Shown here: piece by piece, positions 11,854 to 23,799 of the stretch | How positions within the stretch are numbered: the first letter of the stretch is position 1 | Layout: each line of letters begins with the position of its first letter | NCBI GenBank assembly: GCA_002914845.1 | Contig: JXTC01000056.1 | Location: forward strand, 481,956 to 545,955 | Direction: 5' to 3' | Length of the DNA: 64,000 nucleotides | Source of the DNA: Trema orientale | Lineage: Eukaryota > Streptophyta > Magnoliopsida > Rosales > Cannabaceae | Position numbers and translations under genes: made by a program | The notes under the pieces: model-generated | Database searches by the model: none | Told to the model about the DNA's origin: nothing | The model's input: only the letters and a program-made list of their open reading frames with translations

Positions 11854-13250
11854 CCTTTGTATTATGCTTATATATTTTGGTGTAGTGACCTCCACTAGCT
11901 TTCACTTTCACAACACAAATATTCCCTTCAAATTATAAAAGTAACATATGGTGTTGCTAAAGAGGAGCTTTGTAAGCTGTTAGTCGCTCGTGAAAAACTA
12001 TTTTGAGTTGTCATGGGATTCATTTGAAAATAATAGTAGGTTCCATATGATTAACGATTGTATTTTTCACTATTTCGATCACCCGTGTGACACATGCGAC
12101 CATTATGAGCAGACAATCACCGTGATATTCACCAGGATGTTATTAAGGGTCCATATCGGATATGCTTTTTTTTTTTTTTTTTTCCTCCCCTTGCCAAAAT
12201 GGTATGCTTGGTGACTAACACATTAGGGGCCAAGAAAAATTTACATAACATTGTAACATTATTAGAAAAATTATTTTTTAAAATACTCTTAAAACAATAA
12301 TTTTAGTCCAAATTGCTACTACTTATGTCAATTTCTCTTGATATAAAGTTTGAGTTTCTAACACTTTTACCTATAAAAACAAAAAAAAGTTACAAAAATA
12401 CAGACGTCACTTTTTTTTCCCAATTCCCATACTGTTTTTATTAGAAAAATATCATTTTTAAAATTTCTTTTTAGAAAAATATAATTTTTAAAATAGTTAC
12501 TAGTTACCAATTTCTGAAAACTGGTTATCCGTTATCGGTTTTAAATATATTTAATTATTAGTTATCAGTTACTTGTTACTATTTTAAAAAAATGGTATGT
12601 TTCTAAATATTTTTAGAAAATGACTTTTTCTTTTAATAAACCAGTACTATGTCTAAAAAAACAGAAACTACCGTATTTTTCTAATTTTGTTTTCTGAAAA
12701 ATGCCGTATAAGGCCTAAATTTCACTAAAAAGTTCTGATGGAGTCCTAACTCATAAAGGCGATATATTAAAGGCACATATTCTCGTCAGAACATTTTCAT
12801 AAATAGCAGTTTATAAGGGAAGTATTTGTGATTTAGTAATTGATTTAAATTTTATTAGAAAATGGGCAATTTTATTCCGAAAATAATCACAATTGAAACT
12901 CAATCCTGTGAAAATAAGGGAAACCAAAGAGCCAAAAGAGGGATTTCACAAATAAAAACTAGTAAAGGAACTTATAACTGAAAATTAGCCGCCAAAACAA
13001 AAACACAAGTATCAAAAGTGACTCCCAACTTAATTTCCTTCGTTCCCTCCCTCGAGAAAAAAAAATAAATAAATAAAATTTAATTTCCTTCATTCCCATG
13101 TCACTTTCATAGTTTTATACGTAAGTCTTCTTATTTATTTATTTTGGCCAAGAATACCATTCGACTTAAATTATTGTCTCAGTTTTCTTTATTTTCGTTT
13201 CGCTTTTTATCCTTTTTCGAAGGTATAAGTGTCCAAAACCCAAAAAAAAA
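11854..13250. other. Intergenic, repeat-like fragments only
   Basis: No gene seen. 12420-12720 contains repeated AGTTA(C/T)(C/T)AGTTA-type words and a mirrored AAAAATACxGTA phrase, which may be a short foldback remnant. The rest is AT-rich with homopolymers. Confidence 0.4.
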
Positions 13251-13590
13251 GGGCTTATAGAAATATAACCAAATTTTAGGCCGAATTTCAGTGAATGTCC
13301 CTTTGTCAAATGTTATAGCAAAATGTCTGATATATATGCATATATATCAAGTATAAAATTTTATATACCAAGTATAAATAATTATATACCCAGTGCAATG
13401 TGTAAAATTTTATATACCAAGTATAAATAATTATATACCCAGTGCATTTCAGTACAGTAACTAAAATGAGTAGATATGTGTATCTACCAAGTGTAAAAAT
13501 ATATATACCTGGACATTTAGCTATAAAATTTTAAAAGTGGATATCTACTTAATCAAATTTAAAATTTTGGTCATCCACTTAAATTTTTCA
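13251..13590 (+). repeat. Dispersed repeat R1, copy 1
   Basis: Starts GGGCTTATAGAAATATAACC and runs through phrases such as AATTTCAGTGAATGTCC, ATACCAAGTATAAA and GGTCATCCACTT. The same order of phrases is found in opposite orientation at 20240-20525 and more weakly at 63640-63890. It includes a 49-bp tandem duplication (units starting near 13354 and 13403). Probably a MITE; the two halves are partly mirror images (ATTTTAGGCC/CTAAATTT-type ends). Confidence 0.6.
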
Positions 13591-13984
13591 AAAAAAAAAA
13601 AAAAATCCACCATAGTAAAGCCTAGGAGTGGGCAGGAGCCCAATACGTTGGCATAAAAGCCCAGGCCTTTTTCAAAGGGCCTACTGCTTTTAGCTCATCA
13701 AAAATCAAATACTTCCAATCCAACTAGGAGGGATATGGACGGATCTAGGAGTAAATAATTAAGGCCGAAAATGGTTTTTTTTTTTTTTTTTTAAATCATT
13801 ATTTTGATGATGATTTTTCAGGACAATTATAGCATTAGTAAAGTTATCCTCGTTTAGAACATTAGAAATATTATATTTGAAAATTTAAATGTTTTAATCT
13901 TGATCGTCTGTTTATCAAATTGGGTCTACCACTATAGACAGATCTTTTAAGTTTATATATATATAGACGTTAGTATTATAATTT

Positions 13985-14170
13985 TGGTACTACATATAAG
14001 AGCACCCCGTATATACTACTTCATCTAGGTCTACGAGAACCAACACTTTTACCTATCATGTCGTCAATGGCCAATATCACCACTTTAATAACTGACTGGT
14101 GAGATGATCAGAAATGCACAAAGTTTTAAACTAATCGATTACCAATGAGTACTAGCTACAATACTCCAAT
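13985..14170. repeat. Dispersed repeat R2, copy 1
   Basis: Shares ordered phrases with 29105-29265: ATATAAGAGCA, ACTTTTACCTATCA, GCACAAAGTTTTAAACT and GCAATACTCCAA-like segments. No protein coding. Element class unknown; it may be the end of a larger decayed transposon. Confidence 0.45.
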
Positions 14171-15027
14171 AAAAGAATCTCAAACTTTAACACGTGATAT
14201 CAAGATGAGGTTGAATAAGCCCAAAGGCAGGTACTTGCGAGCACGTCCCTGCTGCTAGGCTCTTATTAGAGCAGAGAATCCTGATTTGGTATTCTTAATG
14301 TAGACGAAAATGAATTCAGTGGCTAAAACTAATCTTTGGCGGTAACTGAGATTTTCAAATGCAATAGTTGTCCCAGCGGTTAGCTTGGCAGGAGGGTACG
14401 TGCTTGATATGGAAAGATAAGTGTTAAAAGTTAATCTAGACTCAGCCACGAATTCAATCATTGTTGTAGAGGTCATAGAAGGTATTGCGCAGACAAAACT
14501 GGTTTTGTTATTTTACTCATGCAGCCCCTTATGCAGGGCAGCGATCAAACCTTTTTCTGGAGAAAGTTAATGCCAGGGGAGGTACTTGGGCTTGCATAGG
14601 CGATCTGAACTGTGTGTTATCAGCGGAGGAGAGATTCGGAGGTAGTGCTTTTCGAGGGAAAGAGGACAGATGGCTCTCTGAATTTCTAATTCGACACGGG
14701 AGCTATTGATCTGGGCTATTACATCATAATAATGAAATAAATTAGTGACACATTGTATAGAATACATGATACTCTTGTGTGTTATTCGCAGTGAATTATG
14801 ATCTGTGAGCCCAAGAATATCTTAGTACAATCTTCTCGCTGCTCCTCGCCAGCGACCAAGATATTTCTTGAATCTTGCAGTTGCATGAAATAAACCTAGT
14901 TTTGTATGAATTTAGTGGGAGCGCAATACATATGGACAAATGGTGGAGATATAAATAACCTAGCAAAAAAAAGGTTAGATAGAGCTATTTGTAGCTCCCA
15001 ATGGATAATTAATTAATTATCCAAAAG

Positions 15028-15047
15028 GGTGGGGGGGGGGGGGGGGG
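15028..15047 (+). repeat. Poly-G tract inside the LINE
   Basis: GGGT followed by seventeen consecutive G between the endonuclease and RT parts of the decayed LINE. It is by far the longest G run in an AT-rich window. Confidence 0.95.
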
Positions 15048-15702
15048 TCCGGAACCTCCCTATCATTGAATCAGACCATGGCCCCATTATGATAGATACA
15101 AAAATGGAAAACGAAAAAGTGGCAACCTTTTCGATTTCTAGATGCCTGGAGTAAGGACTCATCCTATATAGCAATAATAGCAGAGGCTTGGAAGATTAGA
15201 TTAGAGTATCTGGTTCTAAAAACTTTCCACTCATAGTTAAGATTAATAATACGAGGCGTGCACTGAAGAAGTGGAATAAAGAATTGTTTGGCTTCTGTGA
15301 AGATAAGCTTAAACTCCTCAACAACTTGTTGACAGAAGTCCAAAACCAGAACCCCATCCCAAGCTAAGCTTGAACTGGAAGCCACTGTACAATTGGAGAT
15401 TGAAGACATTTGGAATAGATTATAACTGATTTGGAGGTAGAAATCATGAGAACTATGGTTGAATCAGGAGAACAGAACACTTATTTCTTCTATGCCTTGA
15501 CAGTTATCCGATGGAAAATAAATCAGATATGGGCAATTTCGAAAGACGGAGAAAACTGGATTGAAGGCGGACAAAATATTGGGCAATATTTCATCCAAAA
15601 TTCTAAGCAAGTGTTTACCTCCACCAACCCAACGATTGGCCTAGGATTTGATGAGCTGTTAACTATAGAATTCCACCTAAAACAAATACTGCTCTATGCC
15701 AC

Positions 15703-16540
15703 ATGCCTATGAGGAAAGAAACAAGGGATGTTGTGAGAAACATGCATCCTCTCAAGGCGCCAGGACCTAATAAACTGCCCATAAAATTCTACGAGGAGTA
15801 TTGGGATATTGTGGGGGAGGATGTAATATATTTTGTCCAAGAATTCTTTGTGAAAAGCAAGTTCACCCAAAGCATAAATCGAATTTTCATTGTCCTTATC
15901 CCTAAAAGGACAAATGCAAAGAGTTTTGATAATTACAGACCTATTAGCCTTTGTAATGAAGCTTACAAAGTGGTCTCTAAAATTTTAGCCAACCAAATTC
16001 GTGGGGTGCTTGATAAGCTGATCTCACCTTTCCAATCGGCCTTTGTACCGGGGAGGTGGATTGAGGAGAACTCGGTCTTTGCCCAAGAGTATCAATTATA
16101 TGAAAGCAAGATCAAGTACTACGAGAGTTATGGGTTTAAAACTGGATATGTTAAAGGTTTATGATAGGATTGAGTGATCATTTTTGGAGCATGTAATGCA
16201 AGCATATGGTTTTGATGATCATTTCAAGAATTTGGTGATGATGTGCATCAGATCAGTATCCTTTTTTGTGTTGCTAAGTGTAAGCCTTCTTCCCAGCTTT
16301 TCACCTGGATGTGGCCTCTAATAAGGTGACCTAATCTCACCGTACCTGTGTATCTTGTGTAGTGAGATATTATCTAAACTTATTCTTATAAGAGACGAAG
16401 GGGATGGTCAGGTTTCAAGAGTTCTAGTTGCCAGAAATTGCCCTCTAATCTCACACTTAATGTATATTGATGACACTTTCCTTTTTTATAATGCTAACCT
16501 TCAACAATTGCGTAGAATGTTATGGTGTCTAAACTAATAT
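15703..16540 (+). pseudogene. LINE reverse transcriptase domain, broken
   Basis: The best preserved open stretch (15703-16164, 153 aa) spans RT fingers and palm, from APGPNKLP to the FVPGR box. After a frame break the catalytic box reads SHLMYIDDTFLFYNA near 16450-16495, where plant L1 elements usually have FADD; YIDD keeps both aspartates. Stop codons and frameshifts before and after mean no intact enzyme is made. Confidence 0.88.
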
Positions 16541-17799
16541 TCGGCCTGGTCAGGATAAAGGCTCAATGCACAAAAATCCTCAATTTCTTCTCAAAAAATA
16601 TACTTGAAGTGACAAGAGTGGATATAACCAACCTACTGGGATTTAAAGTGATGATAGGAGATAAAACTTTCCTTGGTAATCCTTTATTTCTAATAAGTAG
16701 TCGAACCAAGGACTTTAGTTTCTTGAAAGCTAGAGTTGTTGCTAGACTGGAAGGGTGGCAAAGTAAGCTTCTCTCAAGAGAAGACATGACTACTCTCATC
16801 AAAATTGTGGTACAAAGTATTCTGGTGTACTATATGTCTATTTTCTTGCTGTCTAAATCTTTATGTGAGGATCTCGATGAAGTAGTGAGGCATTTCTAGT
16901 AGACTGAGGGAGTGGATAAACAACACTTCCTTACTTTGACTTCATGGGACTCATTCTGTCAACCAAAAATGAGTGGAAGAATTGGTCTTAGACGATTTTC
17001 TGACATTAGTTTCACTCTTTTGTCCAAAATGCATTGGCTGATGATGTCTGGCTCAAGCTCTCTGTAGGCAACTATTCTTAGAATAAAATATTGTAAACAA
17101 GGGAGCTTCTGGAACTCTGACCTACCAAGAACTGCATCAATTGTGGCCAAAGGGATATGGACCACTAAAAAGTTTATACGAAATAGAAGCTGCTATCTCA
17201 TTACGAAAGGAGATACTGCCAACATTTGGAGTGCACCATGCATCTCTTAGCTGGATTTTGATGAAACTAAAAATGCTTTCACCCCCCTTCAGAGACCAGA
17301 AATGCTAAAATTCAGGAGCACTTAACAGTTGACAAATGTAACCGGGACAGAAACAAACTTGCAATCTGATTCAGGCCACCATGTGTGGACAAATATATGA
17401 AGATTCCCTTCCTACCAACTAATCAATCAGACATGTTGATTTGGAAGGATACAAAGAATGATGAATTTATAATTAAAAGCACTTATTGGAGATAAAATTG
17501 GCAAAGATTCACAGACCTGCAACCAATTTAGAAGACTATTTGGTCAAGGAATTTACATGAGCGCTTGAAGTTACTGCTTTGGAGAATTGGCAAGAATTCC
17601 TTCCCTACGAGTGAGAGACAGAAATATTTTTAGGAGATCCAATAATAACTGTGTTCTATGCTCAAACTCAGAGGATACAACTATCCATTTATTTATCTAT
17701 TGCCCTGTAGCAAAGTCTATCTGATTTTGCAGTAAATGGAAACTCCGCATGGACTAAATTAATTTGATAAATAGGTTAGAGTTGATGAAATATATTTTC

Positions 17800-18182
17800 T
17801 GTAACACCACTAGGCCTCACCAAAAAGTGCTAGTTTGAAGGTGCTTTTAGACTCACGGACTACCACTTAAATACCCATGATCTTCCCAAAACATACCTGA
17901 TGTGGGACTTGGGGCATTATAATCTTCCCCTATTAAGGACCTAGCTTCTTCGCTAGAGGGTCCACATTCAATAGCCCACGAATAACTCCTATGAGCAAAG
18001 TCCGCATTCACCATGATTTCGGCCTGTGGTAGTATGGACTGGGTTGACTCTGATACCAAATGTAACACCACTAGGCCTCACCTAAAAGTGCTAGCTTGAA
18101 GGTACTTTTGGGCTCACGGACCACTACTTAAATATCTATGATCTTCCCAGAGCATACCTGATGTGGGACTTGAGGCGTTACA
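17800..18182 (-). mobile_element. TRIM/SMART-type miniature LTR retrotransposon
   Basis: Two 122-bp direct repeats (17800-17921 and 18061-18182) flank a 139-bp interior. On the minus strand the 5' LTR starts TGTAACGCCTCAAGTCCC and ends GGTGTTACA; it is followed within two bases by TGGTATCAGAGTC, a primer-binding site for initiator methionine tRNA. A purine-rich AGGGGAAGAT lies just before the 3' LTR. I count about 14 differences between the LTRs, all but one transitions, consistent with an old, once methylated copy. Flanks TTTTC and TTTTT form an imperfect 5-bp target duplication. It encodes nothing and interrupts the LINE between its zinc-binding and RNase H parts. Confidence 0.88.
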
Positions 18183-18429
18183 TTTTTAATCCCTACCATC
18201 TGGGCAATTGTGAGAAGCAAGTAAGAAAAGAATTTTTAACTTTTGCAGTAGTGGTCTGTGAAAAAAATTATAATACTAGGAATGCTAAATTCCATGAAGG
18301 CTCACAGGCAAAGCCAAACTCCATTCTTGCTCTAGTAAATGTGGTAGTGAAGAAATATCAATAGGCTCAAAGTCCATCTACTATTGATATAGCTCACAAT
18401 GAACACAAGGACTATTGCTTTGCCAAGAT

Positions 18430-18860
18430 ATTGTCCATAAACATCTGGGCGGATCAGAGTTTTTATAGATGCATCCTTTAAAGATAGGGAGGGTACAGCT
18501 GGTGTTGTGGCCAAGGGCACAGACGACTGGATTCTCCTACTAGCGACGCCACTGTTGCGAATACTCCCCTTGAAGTAGAACTTCGGGCTACCAAAGTGGG
18601 CTTATTTCAATGCATAGGGAGGAACTAGCAGAACGTGGATTTATTTTCAGACTCTAAGAAAATGGCCTTAGCTCTAGAAGCTCAGAAATCTCTTTTATGG
18701 AGCCTCTCTCATATTTAATATTATTTCCCTTCTAAAGACTAGTACTATAATGTGTTTTGGATCACAAGGATTATGAATAACTCTGCTCACGATGTTGCAA
18801 AATGGGCTTTTTCATCTAAACGGACTGGTATTTTTGCTTTCTAGAAGGTGCCTCCACATG
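18430..18860 (+). pseudogene. LINE RNase H-like domain, broken
   Basis: Translating around 18450-18560 gives FIDASFKDREGTAGVVAKG and, after a frame break, EVELRATKVGLFQCI and FSDSKKMALALEAQ, which match the RVT_3 RNase H-like domain at the end of plant L1 ORF2. It lies 3' of the TRIM insertion and keeps the order of the LINE, so the TRIM landed in an already complete element. Stops break it. Confidence 0.8.
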
Positions 18861-19011
18861 TGGCCACCAACCTTTTTTAATCGTTATCTTCAATAAATCT
18901 TTAATCCAGAGCAAAAAAAAAAGAAAAAGAAAAAAAGGCTCGAAGGTGATACCTGTGAGCTCCACACCAAAATATCTACACTGGAGATTAATGCTTAATA
19001 TCACTCTACCA

Positions 19012-19437
19012 TGTTAGGTTTAATTAATTTTCTATATGGGCTCATATATGTAATTACTAGTATATAATATTTGGGTTATCTTAATTAAGTAGGCCAAATA
19101 GTGATCCGATTAATTAGGCTTAGGAAACCACTATTTGAGTACAAGCTTTGTAATGTGTAGGTACCTAATACCAGCTCAACGATGATTAAAGGGGTAATAA
19201 TTGACCTAGTATATAAAGAAAACTATAGAGGTTATGGTCTTCAAGTTAAATCATAATACGTAAAACTCTTCTCCTTTATTCCTTTCTTTAGAGAGAGAAC
19301 ACATTGAGCATACCTAAGGAGATTTGACTGTAGCCACTAATCTTCGTGTTCCCAAATTGGTGCATTCGTTATCGTACTTTACCGTTCTAACGTGATCATA
19401 TTTGTACTTCTCGATTCACAATTATTATAGATCAAGG
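19012..19437 (+). mobile_element. Possible LTR fragment
   Basis: Begins TGTTAGGTTTAATTAATT and contains a TATATAAAG box at about 19212 followed by TTCTTTAGAGAGAGAACAC and GAGCATACC, an arrangement seen in plant Copia LTRs. No target duplication or partner LTR was found and the right end is uncertain. Confidence 0.35.
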
Positions 19438-20239
19438 TATTACTTTCTCTCCAAAACAAATCTCTCATGATAATTTGACATGATTGATCCTAAAATTATG
19501 TTAGGTTATTTCAATCCATAAATTATGTCTAACATACCAAGTAACTAAATATGTTTTGAAGTGTCACAAAATGTGACGTCTACTTTTCTAAAAAAAACTA
19601 TATTTGATCACGATGTCATATGATTAAATGACGTTTAGTTCACCATCATACTAGATTACCAATAATAATTTACAGGTTATCTACTAGATGTTTAACGTTG
19701 TGGCTTATATTATCTCTTATTCAACCTCTCAATTTTAATTTTTTTAATTAGAGTTAAAGTCAAAGATGAGTTAAGTAGACCATTCCCTTTTTTTGTCATC
19801 TCTTCTTCTTTTTTACTTTTTTTTTCCTTCCTTATATTTAAACATAATTTCATTAAGTAGATTTAATCCAGATAGTAATAAGATTTGGACGAGATTTCTT
19901 TCTTTTAAAAAGTTAATTGTCTGTCCAAAATGGATACAATCTTTTTTTTTTCCTCCTCACTCAATAGAAAAAAAAAAAAAAGCATTATACATATAATTCG
20001 AAAATTGGACACGAAACTCCCAACTCCCTCTCGTCCATATCGGGGCGGTTTATATACATTATGAGCAGTTCAGAAAGGAGTTAAGGCAGGACATGGAAAA
20101 CTGAATACGTGTAATATTGTCGACATTTTAAATGACTTGTCTATGTAATTTTCATTTACTTATTTATTTATTAAATTTTCGGAAGTCTTTTAAGAGGGAT
20201 TAAATTTTTGGTAGTTAACGAGAAAAATTTAGAGAAATT
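19438..20239. other. Intergenic, nothing recognised
   Basis: AT-rich, with pyrimidine-rich patches at 19783-19840 and 19940-19960. No gene or defined repeat. Confidence 0.45.
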
Positions 20240-20525
20240 TAGGTGGATGACTAAAATTTTAAATTCGATTAAGTAGATGTCTATTTTTAAAATTTTATAA
20301 CTAAATGTTCAGGTATATATATTTTTACACTTGGTAGATACACATATCTACCAAATTTAGTTACTATACTAAAATGCACTGAGTTTATATTTTTTTATAC
20401 TTGGTATATAAAATTTTATACGTGATATATAAGCATATATACCGGACATTTTGCTATAATATTTGACAAATGGACATTTACTGAAATTGGGCTCAAAATT
20501 TAGTCACATTTCTATAAGCTCCATA
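20240..20525 (-). repeat. Dispersed repeat R1, copy 2 (inverted)
   Basis: Read on the minus strand it starts GGAGCTTATAGAAATGTGAC and follows copy 1 (13251-13590) phrase by phrase, including CAGTAAATGTCC, ATACCAAGTATAAA and GTCATCCACCTAAATTT. The copies are oppositely oriented and bracket about 6.6 kb that holds the LINE and TRIM. Confidence 0.6.
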
Positions 20526-22227
20526 AATTTAGGTAGTTAAATGTGTATTTCTTTGGACAAAAGTTAGAAGAATTAAACACAAAATTTTAGTTCTACGGAG
20601 ATACTTGTAAAAGATGCTATAAACCAGAAGCAATAGTATGGAAGCTAATGACGATAAAGATAAGCAAAATAATGAACGAATTTAGATTAAAAATACAATT
20701 AATTGGAGATAAGATAACATAAATTAGAAGTCAACAAAATTATCAGAAGGAATAAGTTAAGGAAAAAAAAAGAAAACAAAATAATTATTCATACAGTTCA
20801 CCCCATTATTTGGCGCCACAACACCTCAAAAATATGTCACAAAAGATAATGACACCTTCCATAATGTGGAGTTTATCATGATAGTTGATCAAGGTGCAGG
20901 GAAACTAAGATAAGAAAACGACCCTAACCCTTACATATATACATACTTGAATTCAAAGAAAGAGGTTGTTGGGTGATGATTGGTGTTTGATTCTCGAGAA
21001 AATTTTGTACACTTGTCCGTGGAAAATCCCATCTATTGGTGAGGGAAAAGTCTCTTTCAAATTCTATTTTTTTTTTTTTTTTTTTTTCCATTAGGGAGGA
21101 GTACTACTGTTAACTAAACCTTCACACACGTCAATACCAGACAGCACAACAACTATGCATCCAAACAATAAAAATCAAATCTTGATGTTACATTTTTTGT
21201 TTTTAATCACAACTTTTGTTACATATTTCATGATATGAATATGGAATGATGGGAATTAGACAAAGTTCTTGATTTGCAATAAAATCCTATGTCATTTTTA
21301 TATTACAGAAAATAGGTATTTCTGGTTATGGGTTTACTTCTAACTTCATTGATGATGTTTTTTTTTTTTAATTTTATTAATTTCTTCCAATAATTGCTCT
21401 ATTCCATGCCTTGGCAAATGGGGCACCATTTTTGTTCTTTCCTTATAAAATTTATAATATAAATTAGACAAGTAATCAATCAACTATCTTTGTTTGGTTC
21501 CTCTCTTAGCATTTATATTTTTAGTTCTTTTAGGCAATATATATATATAAGCATTAAGCGCACTCCAAGCGAAAAATAAAAAAATCTAAATGAAAATGGA
21601 CTTTCCTAGCTCTAAGGAGTAAAAATTTGGTTTAAAAGACACAAATTTTCTCCCTCCAAAAAAAAAAAAAAACAAAAAAAACAAACAAATTTTCAACCCC
21701 CATAATGAGTGAATTTAACAATTCTTGAGGCTATTATTAGGACATCACTAATCACATGGCACTGCTCAATTCCAGCGTGATCGATATTTTATTGTTCAAG
21801 TAAATTCCTTTTCTAAGATTTTCACCATGACCAAAACTAAAGTGACAAAAGTTCACAAGACTGCAAGAATTCACTAGACCATACATTTTGTTATACTTTT
21901 CCAAGACGAAGATTTCCTCTTTGTCAATGTTTTAACATAAAGAGGAACATTAAAATAGAATCAATTCTTTTTCCCACAAAAGTTTTAAAATTATTTGATA
22001 TTGGTATCCAACGTCCTAATAATTATCGTCCAAAGTGACAAAATTAAGGGTTGAACTTGATCCAATGTTAAATGAGACACCACCCCTATTATAGTATACA
22101 AAATCAAAGTCGATAAAAAAAAAATAATAGGAAAGAAACATAGCATATGAACCCAAATGGAAATATTTATCATTATAAGTTCGCATAGTAATAATAATAA
22201 TAATAATACTAATTACTGAATCTACAA
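20526..22227. other. 3' flank of the PB1 gene
   Basis: No gene seen. Contains poly-T at 21067-21088 and 21357-21370, a poly-A run at 21658-21673 and an AAT microsatellite at about 22187-22208. The 3' untranslated region of the PB1 gene must lie in the part next to 22228, but no clear poly(A) signal could be fixed. Confidence 0.5.
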
Positions 22228-23799
22228 TCACACTGAAGCTTGTGAAACCTTATTAACCACCACCTTACCCGCCTCCTGACCCAACGACCCGCCGGGTCTC
22301 ATGTCAGTCGCCACCGGTGCGTAAGTTTGTTGTGGCGGCGCCGCCGCCGGGGCCGGAGAAGGTGCCAACACCATCCCAGCCGGCGCGGTATAGAAAACCT
22401 GCCTCCCCGTCGCGCTATCATACGCCACCTGGGTGTACTGGCCGGCATCCGTATTAGCAACACCCATACCGCCGCCGCCGCCGCCGCCACTCGGCCGCAC
22501 AATTCCCATTCCTTCCGGATACGTGGCCGCAAGTTTCGGCGGCTGAGGCGGAAGATTCTGCGGCGGCGGCACCGAGAGGGGCGGCTGTTGCGGCTGCGGC
22601 GGCGGCGGCTGCTGCACCACATTGTACACCGGCTGTTCCCGGTAGACGTCGGAAGCCATCCGCTGCTGAACCGGATAGTACGCCTGCGGCGGCTGACCGG
22701 CCGGGCCGGTCACCACCTGTCGGACGGCCATCTGCTGGTGGTGGTACATGGCACCACCGGGAGCCGGGATCATGTACACCGGATGCTCCGCCGTCACTGT
22801 CGCCGGGAACCCTCCACTCGCCACCTGCTTTTCCGGCCAGTATCCCGGCGGCGGAGCCGCCATCGCCGGGATTTTCTCCGGTTGCTTCTGTACGTAGTAA
22901 TCTCCTCCGGGATAGCCTCCGACGAGACTGTCGTCGCTCTTTCTCCTATACATCGCTTCTTGTTGTTGCTGCATCTGCTGTTGTTGTAGCTGCTGCTGTT
23001 GTTGATTATGATCGTGCTCCATTTGCAACTTCTGCAACTCATGCAACTGCCTCTGAATCTCAACCGGGTTAACGGGCGGGTTCGACCCGACAACCCGATT
23101 CACCCCTCCCCGAACCTGAAACTCCGGAGCCTGAACCAGCGGCTCCGGCACCGTCGGAGGCGGCGGCGGAGGCGCCGCAACCCCAACTCCAGTTCCGACC
23201 CCCTTCTCGAGACCGAACAAGAAGTCGACGTTGTTCGAGCCCGGGGGTTTCGGGGCCGGTTCGGATCCATGACCCGGCACCAAATTCAGAGCATCGACGA
23301 ACTGGTCACGATCGGGGGTCGGACCGTCCGACACGAAACTGCCGGCGGCCGAGTTGACCACCACGGGGAAGAGGAACAGCCTCATCCGGGCGGGCTTGGC
23401 GGTGGCGCGGTAGAGGCGGTCGTACTCGTGCATCATGTGCTCGAGGTCGTCGTCGTTGGTGACGGAGATCAGGGCGTCGAGGTCCTCCCCGGGGAGCTGG
23501 TACTTGAACGACACGTCGCTCTCGCAGAGGGCGGAGAGCTTGGAGATCATGGCGGCGAACTTGACGGTCCGGTCGACGGCGAGGATCTTGGTCTCGCCTC
23601 CGATGTAGCAGAGCTGGTTGTCGTGGGGACGGGGGAGGATCTTACCGCCATAGCTGCACATGAACTTGGCCTTGTAGCTCTGGTGAGCCGGCGGCGGCGG
23701 CTGATCGTCCCACGGCGGCGGGTTCTCGAACTCGATCTCTCTGGAACGGGGCGACGAGTCGCCCGAGTCGGGGTACGAGCTGTAAGAGAAATTCTCCAT
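22228..23799 (-). CDS. PB1-domain (octicosapeptide/Phox/Bem1p) protein
   Basis: A single uninterrupted 523-aa frame from ATG at 23799. Residues 1-42 are a Ser/Pro-rich leader. A PB1 domain spans about 43-146, with the basic-cluster lysine in GGKILPRP (51-58) and the acidic OPCA stretch in LPGEDLDALISVTNDDDLEHM (102-122), so it has both a basic and an acidic face and could form head-to-tail PB1 complexes. The rest is low complexity: a Pro-rich part, a Gln-rich helix (about 249-286), Tyr/Pro/Gln-rich repeats and a Gly run near the C-terminus. Length and layout fit the plant group that includes Arabidopsis At5g64430 and At5g09620 (from memory); these are cytosolic scaffold-like proteins of poorly known function. 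The coding sequence is GC-rich against AT-rich flanks, which creates long false frames on both strands. Confidence 0.95.
   Translation of the reverse strand: MENFSYSSYPDSGDSSPRSREIEFENPPPWDDQPPPPAHQSYKAKFMCSYGGKILPRPHDNQLCYIGGETKILAVDRTVKFAAMISKLSALCESDVSFKYQLPGEDLDALISVTNDDDLEHMMHEYDRLYRATAKPARMRLFLFPVVVNSAAGSFVSDGPTPDRDQFVDALNLVPGHGSEPAPKPPGSNNVDFLFGLEKGVGTGVGVAAPPPPPPTVPEPLVQAPEFQVRGGVNRVVGSNPPVNPVEIQRQLHELQKLQMEHDHNQQQQQLQQQQMQQQQEAMYRRKSDDSLVGGYPGGDYYVQKQPEKIPAMAAPPPGYWPEKQVASGGFPATVTAEHPVYMIPAPGGAMYHHQQMAVRQVVTGPAGQPPQAYYPVQQRMASDVYREQPVYNVVQQPPPPQPQQPPLSVPPPQNLPPQPPKLAATYPEGMGIVRPSGGGGGGGMGVANTDAGQYTQVAYDSATGRQVFYTAPAGMVLAPSPAPAAAPPQQTYAPVATDMRPGGSLGQEAGKVVVNKVSQASV

Larger units (their letters stand above)
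14215..18927 (+). mobile_element. Decayed L1-type LINE retrotransposon
   Basis: Broken frames follow the order of a plant L1 LINE ORF2. The endonuclease (about 14260-14720) includes ENPDLVFL, SNAIVVPA and GDLNCVLSAEERFGG; reverse transcriptase (about 15700-16540) includes PLKAPGPNKLPIKFY, LIPKRTNAKSFDNYRPISL, FQSAFVPGRWI and a YIDD active-site box (near 16460); then a thumb-like region. A zinc-binding zf-RVT segment (about 17560-17720) includes CVLCSNSEDTTIHLF, and an RNase H-like domain (about 18450-18850) includes FIDASFKD and EVELRATKVGLF. The element is 5'-truncated, has many stops and frameshifts, and ends in an A-rich tail at about 18910-18937. A TRIM sits inside it at 17800-18182. It is a dead copy. 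Confidence 0.9.

Noticed and set aside
17853..18071. 72-aa minus-strand frame
   Set aside because: It falls inside the TRIM interior and LTR, which is non-coding in this element class.
22299..22622. Arg-rich open frames overlapping the PB1 gene on both strands (22299-22622, 22327-22989, 22794-23093, 22999-23805)
   Set aside because: They are shifted or antisense readings of the GC-rich PB1 coding sequence, with arginine-rich, motif-free translations.
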